Translations under genes and position numbers: made by a program
The notes under the pieces: model-generated
The model's database searches: none
Told to the model about the DNA's origin: nothing
The model's input: only the letters and a program-made list of their open reading frames with translations
In this document: one piece after another, positions 19,465 to 26,854 of the stretch
Position numbering within the stretch: position 1 is the stretch's first letter
How the letters are laid out: every line of letters begins with the position of its first letter
Origin: Herbaspirillum sp.
GTDB lineage: Bacteria > Pseudomonadota > Gammaproteobacteria > Burkholderiales > Burkholderiaceae_D
DNA length: 36,845 nucleotides
Reading direction: 5' to 3'
Assembly (NCBI GenBank): GCA_028292625.1
Contig: JAQGLY010000083.1
Span: 1 to 36,845 of the forward strand

Positions 19465-20495
19465 ACCAGTGCGCGCAACCCGAACGCATTCCCGTCAATA
19501 TCCTGACGGGCTTCCTCGGCAGCGGCAAGACGACGCTGCTCAAGCGCTTGCTGGGCGAACCGGCGCTGGCCGACTGTGCGGTGCTGATCAACGAATTCGG
19601 CGAAATCGGCCTCGATCATCGGCTGCTGGGCCTGGTCGAACACGAGACCGTCGTATTGCAGAACGGCTGCATCTGCTGCAGCGTACGCGACGATCTGCGG
19701 CAGGCATTGCTCGACCTGCATGACCGCCGGGAACGCAATCTGATACCGCCCTTCAACCGGGTCATCATCGAATCCACCGGTCTGGCCGACCCCGCGCCGG
19801 TGCTCAACACCATCGTTCGCGACCCCGTGCTGCGGCATCACTATCGTCCAGGCATGGTGGTCGCGACGGTCGACGCGCTGCATGCGCTTGACCAGCTGGC
19901 GCGGCAGGACGAATCGCGCAAGCAGGCGGCGATTGCCGATCGGCTGGTCATCACCAAGGCCGATCTGGTCGACGCCGCGCAATTGGATGCCGTGCGCGAC
20001 GCCTTGCGGCAAATCAATGCATCGGCATGGCTGACGGTCTCCCGCGGCGACGCCGGGAATGCGGAGATCCTGTTGACCGAAGACGTCGATCTGGCCGCCT
20101 CGCGCATGGAAGAAGTGCGGCGCTGGTTTCCCGCAGCGGGTACGCCGGCGGCGCGCTATGCAGAGTTCGGACGCGCGGCGGAATCGTCGCACCGCGGCGA
20201 CATATCGACGCTTTCGCTGACCTTCGACCAGCCGATCGACTGGATCGCTTTCGGCATCTGGCTGACCATGCTGTTGCACAGCCGGGGCGCCGACATCCTG
20301 CGGGTCAAGGGTATCCTGAACATACAAGGTTCCGAATTGCCGCTGGTGATCCATGGCGTCCAGCAGATGATCCATCCTCCGCTGCATTTACCCGCCTGGC
20401 CTGACGACGAGCGCCGTTCGCAGTTGGTGCTGATCGGCAAATTACCGGCACGCGCGCTGATCGAGGCCTCGCTGCAGGCTTTTCTCATCCAATGA
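19461..20495 (+). CDS. CobW/COG0523 family GTPase (metal chaperone)
   Basis: A G3E-family P-loop GTPase of 344 residues. The P-loop is GFLGSGKTT at residues 17-25. Switch/Walker B blocks NEFGEIGLD and ESTGLADPAPV follow. The metal-binding CxCC is Cys70, Cys72 and Cys73 in NGCICCSVRDDL, and the base-recognition motif is TKAD. The C-terminal CobW_C domain starts near residue 245 (ISTLSLTFDQPIDWIAF). Such proteins deliver metals, often zinc or cobalt, to client enzymes. Here the likely client is the metal hydrolase two genes upstream. The start is a GTG at 19461 overlapping the preceding stop; it puts the P-loop at the usual place, whereas the longer frame from 19380 adds sequence without homology. 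Confidence 0.9.
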   Translation: MNQCAQPERIPVNILTGFLGSGKTTLLKRLLGEPALADCAVLINEFGEIGLDHRLLGLVEHETVVLQNGCICCSVRDDLRQALLDLHDRRERNLIPPFNRVIIESTGLADPAPVLNTIVRDPVLRHHYRPGMVVATVDALHALDQLARQDESRKQAAIADRLVITKADLVDAAQLDAVRDALRQINASAWLTVSRGDAGNAEILLTEDVDLAASRMEEVRRWFPAAGTPAARYAEFGRAAESSHRGDISTLSLTFDQPIDWIAFGIWLTMLLHSRGADILRVKGILNIQGSELPLVIHGVQQMIHPPLHLPAWPDDERRSQLVLIGKLPARALIEASLQAFLIQ

Positions 20496-20532
20496 ACTGC
20501 TCACGCGGGGCACCCGTTATAATCCACGGATC

Positions 20533-21438
20533 GTGAATAATTCCCCGTTACTCGAAGACTTGCGCCTGTTCTGCGTCGTTGCGCGCAAGCACAGCTTTGT
20601 CGAATCCGCCAAGGAACTGGGGGCGTCGCCGGCCTACATCAGCAAGCGCATCGCACTGCTGGAAAGCGCGCTGGGAGTACGCCTGTTTCATCGCACCACC
20701 CGCAGCGTGGTGATGACTGAAGAAGGCAGCGACGTACACGACTGGGCGCACCGCATCCTCAACGACGTCGACCAGATGATGGAAACCATCAGCACCGCCA
20801 AGAACGTACCGCGCGGCACGCTGAAAATCAGCACCAGTTTCGCGTTGGGACGCATCTACGTTTCGCCGTTGATCTCAGAATTCGCCGCATTGCATCCCGA
20901 TCTGAAAATCCAGCTGGAACTGTTCGACCGCAATGTGGACATGATCAATGAAGGCTTCGATCTCGACATCCGTGTCGGCCCGGCGCATGAGCCGCATCTG
21001 TTTGCCAAGCGCATCCTCGGCAGCCAGCGGGTGCTGTGCGCCAGTCCGGCCTATGTGAAGCGTCAAGGCTTGCCGAAAACCGTGGCCGAACTGACGCGCC
21101 ATCAATGCCTGGTGATTCGCGAACGCAACGAATCGTTCGGCATCTGGCGCCTGATGGGCCCCACCGGTCTGGAAACCGTCAAGGTGTCGGGTGGCCTGGC
21201 GTCGAATCACGGCGAAATCATCCGCCAGTGGGCGATAGACGGGCATGGCATCATCCTGCGCTCGATCTGGGATGTCGCGGCCAGCCTGAAAAGCGGCGCG
21301 TTGCTGCGCATCCTGCCGGCCTATTCTCAAGAAGCGGACCTGTGCGCGGTCTATCCGCTGCAACTGAAAAATTCAGCCAAGATCAGGGAGTGCGTGAAGT
21401 TTCTGCAGAAGCATTTGGATGTGCATGTTGAGCGTTGA
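20533..21438 (+). CDS. LysR-type transcriptional regulator (TtuA/DmlR-like)
   Basis: A DNA-binding activator/repressor of 301 residues. The winged helix-turn-helix is at residues 8-67 (FVESAKELGASPAYISKRIALLES, then GVRLFHRTTR) and the effector-binding domain from about residue 95. The N-terminal PLLEDLRLFCVVA and SPAYISKRI match the subgroup of TtuA/DmlR regulators, which control tartrate and D-malate genes. It lies 37 nt after cobW in the same direction and so may be cotranscribed with the locus it probably controls. The start is a GTG at 20533. The effector would be the substrate of the pathway; that is inference from position and subgroup. Confidence 0.92.
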   Translation: MNNSPLLEDLRLFCVVARKHSFVESAKELGASPAYISKRIALLESALGVRLFHRTTRSVVMTEEGSDVHDWAHRILNDVDQMMETISTAKNVPRGTLKISTSFALGRIYVSPLISEFAALHPDLKIQLELFDRNVDMINEGFDLDIRVGPAHEPHLFAKRILGSQRVLCASPAYVKRQGLPKTVAELTRHQCLVIRERNESFGIWRLMGPTGLETVKVSGGLASNHGEIIRQWAIDGHGIILRSIWDVAASLKSGALLRILPAYSQEADLCAVYPLQLKNSAKIRECVKFLQKHLDVHVER

Positions 21439-21494
21439 TAGGCGTCCATAAGCGCCACATCAACTAATGCTGATTGCCCCCTCCAGCAAGAAAA

Positions 21495-21524
21495 ATTAAT
21501 ATATCGTAAAATTCCGATATTAAT
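21495..21524 (+). promoter_or_regulatory. imperfect AT-rich inverted repeat upstream of arsR-type gene
   Basis: Arms ATTAATATATCG (21495-21506) and CGATATTAAT (21515-21524) are inverted, with a two-base insertion in the left arm and an 8-nt centre. AT-rich imperfect palindromes like this are typical ArsR/SmtB operators. Confidence 0.5.
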
Positions 21525-21543
21525 TTCGTCATTCGACGAAATT
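21522..21543 (+). promoter_or_regulatory. perfect 9-bp inverted repeat upstream of arsR-type gene
   Basis: Arms AATTTCGTC (21522-21530) and GACGAAATT (21535-21543) flank ATTC. It overlaps the end of the neighbouring AT-rich inverted repeat and ends 38 nt before the start codon. It is a candidate autoregulatory operator. Confidence 0.55.
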
Positions 21544-21581
21544 GGTCAAGTTGACATCGTATAGAGACGGAAAGGTAAAAC

Positions 21582-21878
21582 ATGGATTGCGATGCAATTC
21601 ACAAAGCATTGGCGAATCCGGTGCGGCGGCAAATTCTGGTCTGGCTGAAAACGCCGGCCGTTTATTTCCCGGAGCAGGGCCATTCGCTGGAACTGGGCGT
21701 ATGCGCCGGCGAGATCGATCGACGCTGCGGCTTGTCGCAATCGACGGTGTCGGCGCACCTGGCCATTCTGCAGAAGGCCGATCTGGTGACGGCGCACAAG
21801 GTCGGGCAATGGATTTTCTATAGCCGCAATGAAGCCCTGATCCAGGGATTTTTAAAGGCGATCAACGGCGATTTGTAA
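21582..21878 (+). CDS. ArsR/SmtB-family transcriptional repressor
   Basis: A small winged-helix DNA-binding protein of 98 residues. It opens with the family block ALANPVRRQILVWL at 9-22. The recognition helix region is CGLSQSTVSAHLAILQKADLV at about 49-69 and the wing is QWIFYSRN. The classic ELCVCDL metal site is missing; cysteines are at positions 3, 41 and 49. It may therefore sense a different metal, a thiol-reactive organic compound, or use another mode. Two inverted repeats lie just upstream. The next gene, 140 nt downstream, is an Old Yellow Enzyme reductase that is a likely target, as in NemR/NemA-like electrophile responses controlled by other regulator families. Confidence 0.88.
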   Translation: MDCDAIHKALANPVRRQILVWLKTPAVYFPEQGHSLELGVCAGEIDRRCGLSQSTVSAHLAILQKADLVTAHKVGQWIFYSRNEALIQGFLKAINGDL

Positions 21879-22018
21879 TTTGCAAGACGCCGCGATCGCT
21901 TTCTCCGATCAGCGTCCAATCCTGTCGATTTCGACGGACTTTATTTTCAGTTTTTTATGCGGTTTTTGACGGCCATTTAATCGCAATGATGGCGTTACTT
22001 ATACAAAGGAAATTTCTT

Positions 22019-23074
22019 ATGACAAGCTTATTCGCTCCAATTAAATTCGGCGCTTTCGATTTACCCAACCGTATCATCATGGCGCCGCTGACCCGGTCGC
22101 GCGCGGTCGGCGGCGGCCGCGTGCCGAACGACCTGATGGCGAAATACTATGGGCAGCGCGCCAGTGCCGGCCTGATCATCAGCGAAGCGACTTCGGTGAC
22201 CCCGCAAGGCGTCGGTTATGCCGATACACCGGGCATCTGGTCTGACGAGCAAGTCGCCGGCTGGAAAAAAGTGACGGCGGCGGTGCATGCGGCGGGCGGC
22301 CGGATTGTGCTGCAACTGTGGCATGTGGGCCGTATTTCCGATCCGATATTCCTCGATGGCGACTTGCCGGTGGCGCCGAGCGCCGTCGCGGCGGCCGGCC
22401 ATGTCAGTCTCGTGCGTCCGCAACGCGCCTTCGTCACACCGCGTGCGCTGGATCTGGAAGAAATCCCGGGCATCGTCGCGGCTTATCGCAAAGGTGCGGA
22501 AAATGCCAAGGCGGCCGGGTTCGACGGGGTCGAAATTCACGGCGCGAATGGCTATCTGCTGGATCAGTTTTTGCAGGACAGCACCAATCGGCGCACCGAT
22601 ATCTACGGCGGTTCGATCGAGAACCGCGCGCGTTTGATGCTCGAAGTCACCGATGCCTGTATCGCAGTATGGGGCGCCGATCGCGTCGGCATGCATCTGG
22701 CGCCGGGACGCGATTCCCATGATATGGGCGACTCGGACCCGGCCGCGACCTTCGGTTATGTGGCGCGCGAACTGGGTCGCCGCGGGATTGCGTTCATCTG
22801 CGCGCGCGAAGGGCAGAGCGATGGCCGTTTGGGACCGCAGCTGAAGAAAGCGTTCGGCGGCGCGTATATCGCCAATCAGATGTTGACCAAGGAATCGGCC
22901 CAGACCTTGCTGGATAGCGGCGAGGCCGACGCCGTGGCGTTCGGTAAATGGTTTATCGCCAATCCGGATTTGCCGCAACGCCTGAAACTCGATGCGCCGT
23001 TGAATGCGCCGGTGCCGGAAACCTTCTATGCGCCGACCCCCGAGGGCTATATCGATTACCCGGCGCTGGCATAA
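22019..23074 (+). CDS. alkene reductase, Old Yellow Enzyme family (NemA/XenB-like)
   Basis: An FMN-dependent NAD(P)H enzyme that reduces activated C=C bonds, nitro groups or nitrate esters. The protein has 351 residues. APLTRSRA near the N-terminus and QLWHVGR belong to the flavin site. The substrate-binding His174 and Asn177 are in HGANGYLLDQFLQDSTNRR, followed by YGGSIENRARL and the C-terminal phosphate-binding block AFGKWFIANPDLP. The start at 22019 has AAAGGA 8 nt upstream; an in-frame ATG at 21986 is less well placed. It follows an ArsR-type repressor gene and ends at a strong terminator, and an exporter gene comes next. The arrangement suggests an inducible defence against electrophiles or nitro compounds. 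Confidence 0.92.
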   Translation: MTSLFAPIKFGAFDLPNRIIMAPLTRSRAVGGGRVPNDLMAKYYGQRASAGLIISEATSVTPQGVGYADTPGIWSDEQVAGWKKVTAAVHAAGGRIVLQLWHVGRISDPIFLDGDLPVAPSAVAAAGHVSLVRPQRAFVTPRALDLEEIPGIVAAYRKGAENAKAAGFDGVEIHGANGYLLDQFLQDSTNRRTDIYGGSIENRARLMLEVTDACIAVWGADRVGMHLAPGRDSHDMGDSDPAATFGYVARELGRRGIAFICAREGQSDGRLGPQLKKAFGGAYIANQMLTKESAQTLLDSGEADAVAFGKWFIANPDLPQRLKLDAPLNAPVPETFYAPTPEGYIDYPALA

Positions 23075-23100
23075 GCCGGCCGGATTTTTCATCGACGTCA

Positions 23101-23130
23101 AAACGGTCGCTTTTCGGCGGCCGTTTTTTT
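23101..23130 (+). terminator. Rho-independent terminator after the Old Yellow Enzyme gene
   Basis: Arms AAACGGTCGC (23101-23110) and GCGGCCGTTT (23117-23126) pair with one G-T wobble around a 6-nt loop and run into seven Ts (23124-23130). Confidence 0.88.
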
Positions 23131-23245
23131 CGGATATCCCCCAGTTTGACTCTCAGTGCGCGAATTCGTTAATTCAGCGATAATTTGCCCGAAACAATTT
23201 CTCTCTCCGCGGCGCGCGATGAAATGCGCTCGTTATCCGCTTAAT

Positions 23246-23266
23246 TTCACCGTTCACCGTTCACCG
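23246..23266 (+). repeat. three tandem copies of TTCACCG ahead of the exporter gene
   Basis: Three uninterrupted 7-bp units end 8 nt before the ATG at 23275. They occupy the place where the ribosome-binding site should be, and no ordinary purine-rich site is visible there. Confidence 0.7.
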
Positions 23267-23274
23267 TTTGCGCC

Positions 23275-24699
23275 ATGACTATAGCCGCTGCTGCGAAAGA
23301 CCGTTTTTACCTGCTTCCGTATCTGGTCGCGGCGACTTTTTTCATGGAGTATCTGGACACCACGGTAATCGCCACCGCGCTGCCGCAGATGGCCACGTCT
23401 TTCGGCGTGGGCCCTAACGAAATCAGTCTGGGCATGACCGCTTACATGCTGGCGCTGGCGGTGTTCATCCCGGTCAGCGGCTGGATTGCCGACCGCTTCG
23501 GCTCGCGCACCGTGTTCGGCGGCGCGATCGTGGTATTCACCCTGGCGTCCATTCTGTGCGGCATATCGAACGGCGTGGCGGAATTTACCGCCGCGCGCGT
23601 ATTGCAGGGCATAGGCGGTGCGATGATGGTGCCGGTCGGGCGCTTGATCGTGGTGCGACATACCCCAAAGAGCCTGCTGATGAAGGCGATCGCCACGATT
23701 ACCTGGCCGGCCATCGCCGCGCCGGTGATCGGACCGCCGATCGGCGGATTCATCACCACCTATGCCAACTGGCGCTGGATATTTTTGCTGAACGTGCCGT
23801 TCGGGATCGCGGCGCTGATCGCGGTAATGATTCTGGTGCGCAACGAACGCGGCGACAAGCGGCCGCTGGATGTCATCGGATTTCTGCTCAGCGGCGCCGC
23901 GCTGACGGCGGTGCTGTACGGTACCGAACTGGCCAGTCAGGCCGATGCCGATGTGCGCGTCGCACTGGCGTTTGTGGCGGTGGGCGTCGTGTTCGGCTTT
24001 TTGACATACTGGCACGCGGCGCGGAGCGCGCATCCGCTGATCGATTTCGCGACCTTGAAAGTGCCGACGTTTTCGGTGACCGTCGTCAGTGGCTCGATCA
24101 CACGCATCGGCATAGGCGCGGTGCCGTATCTGATGCCATTGCTGTTTCAGATCGGCTTCGGCATGTCGGCGTTTACTTCCGGTCTGCTGCTGTTGGCCAG
24201 CGCCCTGGGCAATCTGGGCATGAAAGCGTTTGTGACGCCGATTCTGAAGCGTTTCGGTTTTCGCAATGCAGCGATCGGCGCAGTCAGCGTCGGCGGCTTG
24301 ACCACCATCGCCTGCGGATTCATGGCGCCGTCGACCCCGCTGGCGGTGATTCTGATCATCATATTCAGCTACGGCCTGGCGCGTTCGATGCTGTTTTCGA
24401 CGCTGGCCATATTGGCGTATGCCGATATTGCGCCGCCATTGATGAATACCGCCAATACGTTATGGAGCGCGGCATCGCAAATGATGATCGGCATGGGCAT
24501 CGCCTACGGCGCGGTCAGCTTGCGCCTGGCCGATTACTGGGGCGGCGCGGATGCCGTCGGAGGTCAACATTTCGGGCTGTCCGACTTTCGTATTGCATTC
24601 ATTCTGGCGGGGCTGTTGTCGCTGGCGTCGCTGCCGGGTTACTTCGGCATGGCCCGAGACGCCGGCGCCGGCATCGGCGGAGCGAACAAGGTCTCATAA
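23275..24699 (+). CDS. MFS multidrug exporter, DHA2 (EmrB/QacA) family
   Basis: A proton-driven drug exporter of 474 residues with 14 predicted membrane helices. The family-specific motif FMEYLDTTVIATALPQM lies in helix 1. GWIADRFGSRTVF is motif A between helices 2 and 3. RVLQGIGGAMMVPVGR is motif B, and VIGPPIGGFITTYANWRWIFLLNVPFG is motif C with the following loop. No EmrA-type membrane-fusion partner is adjacent, so it may act alone. The start is the ATG at 23275 directly after a 3x TTCACCG repeat; the ribosome site is weak. Its own terminator follows at 24701. Substrates are unknown; the neighbouring reductase and repressor suggest a toxic-compound response. Confidence 0.9.
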   Translation: MTIAAAAKDRFYLLPYLVAATFFMEYLDTTVIATALPQMATSFGVGPNEISLGMTAYMLALAVFIPVSGWIADRFGSRTVFGGAIVVFTLASILCGISNGVAEFTAARVLQGIGGAMMVPVGRLIVVRHTPKSLLMKAIATITWPAIAAPVIGPPIGGFITTYANWRWIFLLNVPFGIAALIAVMILVRNERGDKRPLDVIGFLLSGAALTAVLYGTELASQADADVRVALAFVAVGVVFGFLTYWHAARSAHPLIDFATLKVPTFSVTVVSGSITRIGIGAVPYLMPLLFQIGFGMSAFTSGLLLLASALGNLGMKAFVTPILKRFGFRNAAIGAVSVGGLTTIACGFMAPSTPLAVILIIIFSYGLARSMLFSTLAILAYADIAPPLMNTANTLWSAASQMMIGMGIAYGAVSLRLADYWGGADAVGGQHFGLSDFRIAFILAGLLSLASLPGYFGMARDAGAGIGGANKVS

Positions 24700-24700
24700 A

Positions 24701-24723
24701 AAAACGGGCTTCGGCCCGTTTTT
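24701..24723 (+). terminator. Rho-independent terminator after the DHA2 exporter
   Basis: Arms AAAACGGGC (24701-24709) and GCCCGTTTT (24714-24722) form a perfect 9-bp stem closed by a stable TTCG tetraloop and followed by T. It isolates the exporter gene from the kdp operon. Confidence 0.92.
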
Positions 24724-24771
24724 CATTTCTACACTCCGTTTTTTACAAAACGTATACACCCCCCTCCCAAG

Positions 24772-24806
24772 TCTTTACTAAATCTTTAGACCCTTCCCGC
24801 TACAGT
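24772..24806 (+). promoter_or_regulatory. candidate KdpE-controlled promoter of the kdp operon
   Basis: Two direct copies of TCTTTA (24772-24777 and 24783-24788) are 11 bp apart, the spacing expected for a dimer of an OmpR/PhoB-type regulator. A -10-like TACAGT (24801-24806) lies 12 nt further on, so the repeats would cover the -35 region as in activator-dependent promoters. KdpE binding is inferred, not shown. Confidence 0.4.
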
Positions 24807-24841
24807 CCCTCGTGTACCAATCAAAGTAAATCGGGGGTCTC

Positions 24842-24934
24842 ATGGACATCGTTTATATCGGCGCAATTGTTGCGTCTTTCGTGGTCAGCTGGGCATTTGT
24901 CGTGGGCTGCCACAAATTAGGGAGGACGCTATGA
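24842..24934 (+). CDS. 30-residue single-helix membrane peptide preceding kdpF
   Basis: A micro-ORF of 31 codons starting at the ATG at 24842. The product is one hydrophobic helix (YIGAIVASFVVSWAFVVGC, residues 5-23) with a short basic tail containing HKLGR. Its TGA overlaps the kdpF ATG in ATGA (24931-24934), which is strong support for a real, translationally coupled gene at the head of the operon. It is not KdpF, which follows. I know of no assigned function. It could be a second KdpF-like stabilising or regulatory peptide for the KdpFABC complex, or a translated leader that controls kdpF/kdpA expression. Confidence 0.7.
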   Translation: MDIVYIGAIVASFVVSWAFVVGCHKLGRTL

Positions 24935-25020
24935 ACGCGTTCTATATCGTGGGTGCGGTCGTGGCGATGGGTTTGCTGGTCTATCTGTTGCTGGCGCTGA
25001 TAAAGGCCGAGGAGCTTTGA
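24931..25020 (+). CDS. kdpF: KdpF, small subunit of the K+-transporting ATPase
   Basis: A 29-residue single-span membrane peptide, FYIVGAVVAMGLLVYLLLAL, followed by IKAEEL, the usual KdpF pattern and size. GGAGG at 24921-24925 serves as ribosome site. It overlaps the preceding micro-ORF by 4 nt, and one base separates it from kdpA. KdpF stabilises the KdpABC complex in E. coli. Confidence 0.88.
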   Translation: MNAFYIVGAVVAMGLLVYLLLALIKAEEL

Positions 25021-25021
25021 T

Positions 25022-26842
25022 ATGACTACGCAATCGATGATGTTGCTGGTGACGTTTATGGTCGTGCTGTTTGCGCTGGCCTATCCGTTCGGTTTGTATC
25101 TGGCGAAGGTCGGCGAAGATGGGCCGATCAAGGGCCTGGGCTGGCTGTACCGGTTCGAACATTGGATGTACCGTCTGGCAGGCAAGGATTCGCATGCCGC
25201 GATGAACTGGAAAACCTATGTGATCGCGCTGCTGGTATTCAATACCGTGGGCGCTTTGTTCGTGTATGGCGTGCAGCGTCTGCAGCTCTGGCTGCCGCTC
25301 AATCCCCAGGGGATGATCAACGTCAGCCCGGATTCGTCGTTCAATACCGCCGTCGCCTTTGCCACCAATACCGACTGGCAAGGCTATGCCGGTGAAGCGA
25401 CGATGAGCTATTTCACGCAAATGGTGGCGTTGGCCGGGCAGAACTTCTTTTCCGCCGCGACCGGCGTTGCGGTCGTATTTGCCCTGATTCGCGGATTTAC
25501 GGCGCGCTCGTCCAAGTCGATCGGCAATTTCTGGGTCGATCTGACGCGCACCGTGTTGTATGTGCTGCTGCCGATGTCGGTGGTGCTGGCGGTGTTTCTG
25601 ATCGGGCAGGGCGTGATCCAGAATTTCTCGCCATCCAAGACCGTGGCGCTGATCGATCCGGTCAGTTATCAGATGCCGCAGGTCGATGCCGCCGGGCAAC
25701 CGCTGAAAGACGCCAAGGGCGCGCCGGTGACCAAAGATGCGGTCGCGACCACGCAGACCCTGTCCATGGGCCCGGTGGCTTCGCAGGAAGCGATCAAAAT
25801 GATCGGCACCAACGGCGGCGGTTTCTTCAACGCCAATTCGGCGCATCCGTATGAAAACCCGACGCCGCTGGCGAACTTCTTCCAGATGCTGGCGATTTTC
25901 ATCATTCCCGCGGGCTTGTGTTTCGCGTTCGGCCGGATGGTCGGCGATATGCGGCAGGGATGGGCGGTGGTGGCGGCGATGACCATCGTGTTCGTGATCG
26001 CGACGCTGGCGATCTTCTATACCGAGCAACAGGCCCTGCCTGCGCTGCACGCGATGGGCGTCGATCAGACCGTCAGTACGCTGCAGGCGGGCGGCAATAT
26101 GGAAGGCAAGGAAACCCGCTTCGGTATTTCCGCATCGGCGCTGTTCGCCGCGATCACCACCGCCGCTTCCTGCGGCGCGGTCAACGCGATGCACGATTCG
26201 TTGATGCCCTTGGGCGGCATGGCCCCGCTGTTGCTGATGCAGTTCGGCGAAGTGATTTTCGGCGGCGTCGGCAGCGGGCTGTATACGATGCTGATCTTTG
26301 CAATTCTCGCGGTGTTCATCGCCGGGTTGATGATCGGCCGCACCCCGGAATATCTGGGCAAGAAAATCCAGGCCTACGACATGAAGATGACGTCGATCGC
26401 CCTGCTGGTGACGCCGGCGCTGGTGCTGATCGGGACGGCGATCGCGGTGATGTGCGATGCGGGCAAGGCCGGGATTCTGAATCCCGGCGCGCATGGCTTC
26501 TCTGAAATTCTGTACGCGTTCAGCTCCGCCGCCAATAACAACGGCAGCGCATTTGCCGGATTGTCCGCCAACACGCCGTTTTATAACGTGATGCTCGCCA
26601 TTGCGATGTGGTTCGGCCGCTTTGCGATGATCATCCCGATTCTGGCGGTCGCCGGTTCGCTGGCCGCCAAGAAACGGCTGGAGGTCACCGCGGGCACCTT
26701 GCCGACGCACGGACCTTTGTTTGTTGCGCTGCTGATCGGCACCGTGGTGTTGCTGGGCGTGCTCAATTATGTGCCTGCGCTGGCGCTGGGACCGGTCATC
26801 GAGCATCTGCAATTGTTCGGCTCGTCCCTTTCAATAAAATAA
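25022..26842 (+). CDS. kdpA: K+-transporting ATPase subunit KdpA
   Basis: The channel-like K+ selectivity subunit of the high-affinity KdpFABC pump, inner membrane, 606 residues with about ten helices. Selectivity-loop signatures of the four channel-like repeats are visible: NTAVAFATNTDWQGYAGE, GTNGGGFFNANSAHPYENP, AAITTAASCGAVNAMHDS and SSAANNNGSAFAGL. All match the conserved KdpA forms. A stretch near residues 220-245 (QPLKDAKGAPVTKDAVATT) is an inter-helix loop. The start codon follows the kdpF stop after one base, with GGAGC within kdpF as ribosome site. Expression is expected only at low external K+ through KdpD/KdpE. Confidence 0.97.
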   Translation: MTTQSMMLLVTFMVVLFALAYPFGLYLAKVGEDGPIKGLGWLYRFEHWMYRLAGKDSHAAMNWKTYVIALLVFNTVGALFVYGVQRLQLWLPLNPQGMINVSPDSSFNTAVAFATNTDWQGYAGEATMSYFTQMVALAGQNFFSAATGVAVVFALIRGFTARSSKSIGNFWVDLTRTVLYVLLPMSVVLAVFLIGQGVIQNFSPSKTVALIDPVSYQMPQVDAAGQPLKDAKGAPVTKDAVATTQTLSMGPVASQEAIKMIGTNGGGFFNANSAHPYENPTPLANFFQMLAIFIIPAGLCFAFGRMVGDMRQGWAVVAAMTIVFVIATLAIFYTEQQALPALHAMGVDQTVSTLQAGGNMEGKETRFGISASALFAAITTAASCGAVNAMHDSLMPLGGMAPLLLMQFGEVIFGGVGSGLYTMLIFAILAVFIAGLMIGRTPEYLGKKIQAYDMKMTSIALLVTPALVLIGTAIAVMCDAGKAGILNPGAHGFSEILYAFSSAANNNGSAFAGLSANTPFYNVMLAIAMWFGRFAMIIPILAVAGSLAAKKRLEVTAGTLPTHGPLFVALLIGTVVLLGVLNYVPALALGPVIEHLQLFGSSLSIK

Positions 26843-26854
26843 CAGGAGCTTTTC

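Noticed and set aside
24929..26812. 627-codon open frame antisense to kdpA
   Set aside because: Same shadow pattern; His/Arg/Gln-rich translation with no motifs, opposite a perfectly conserved kdpA.
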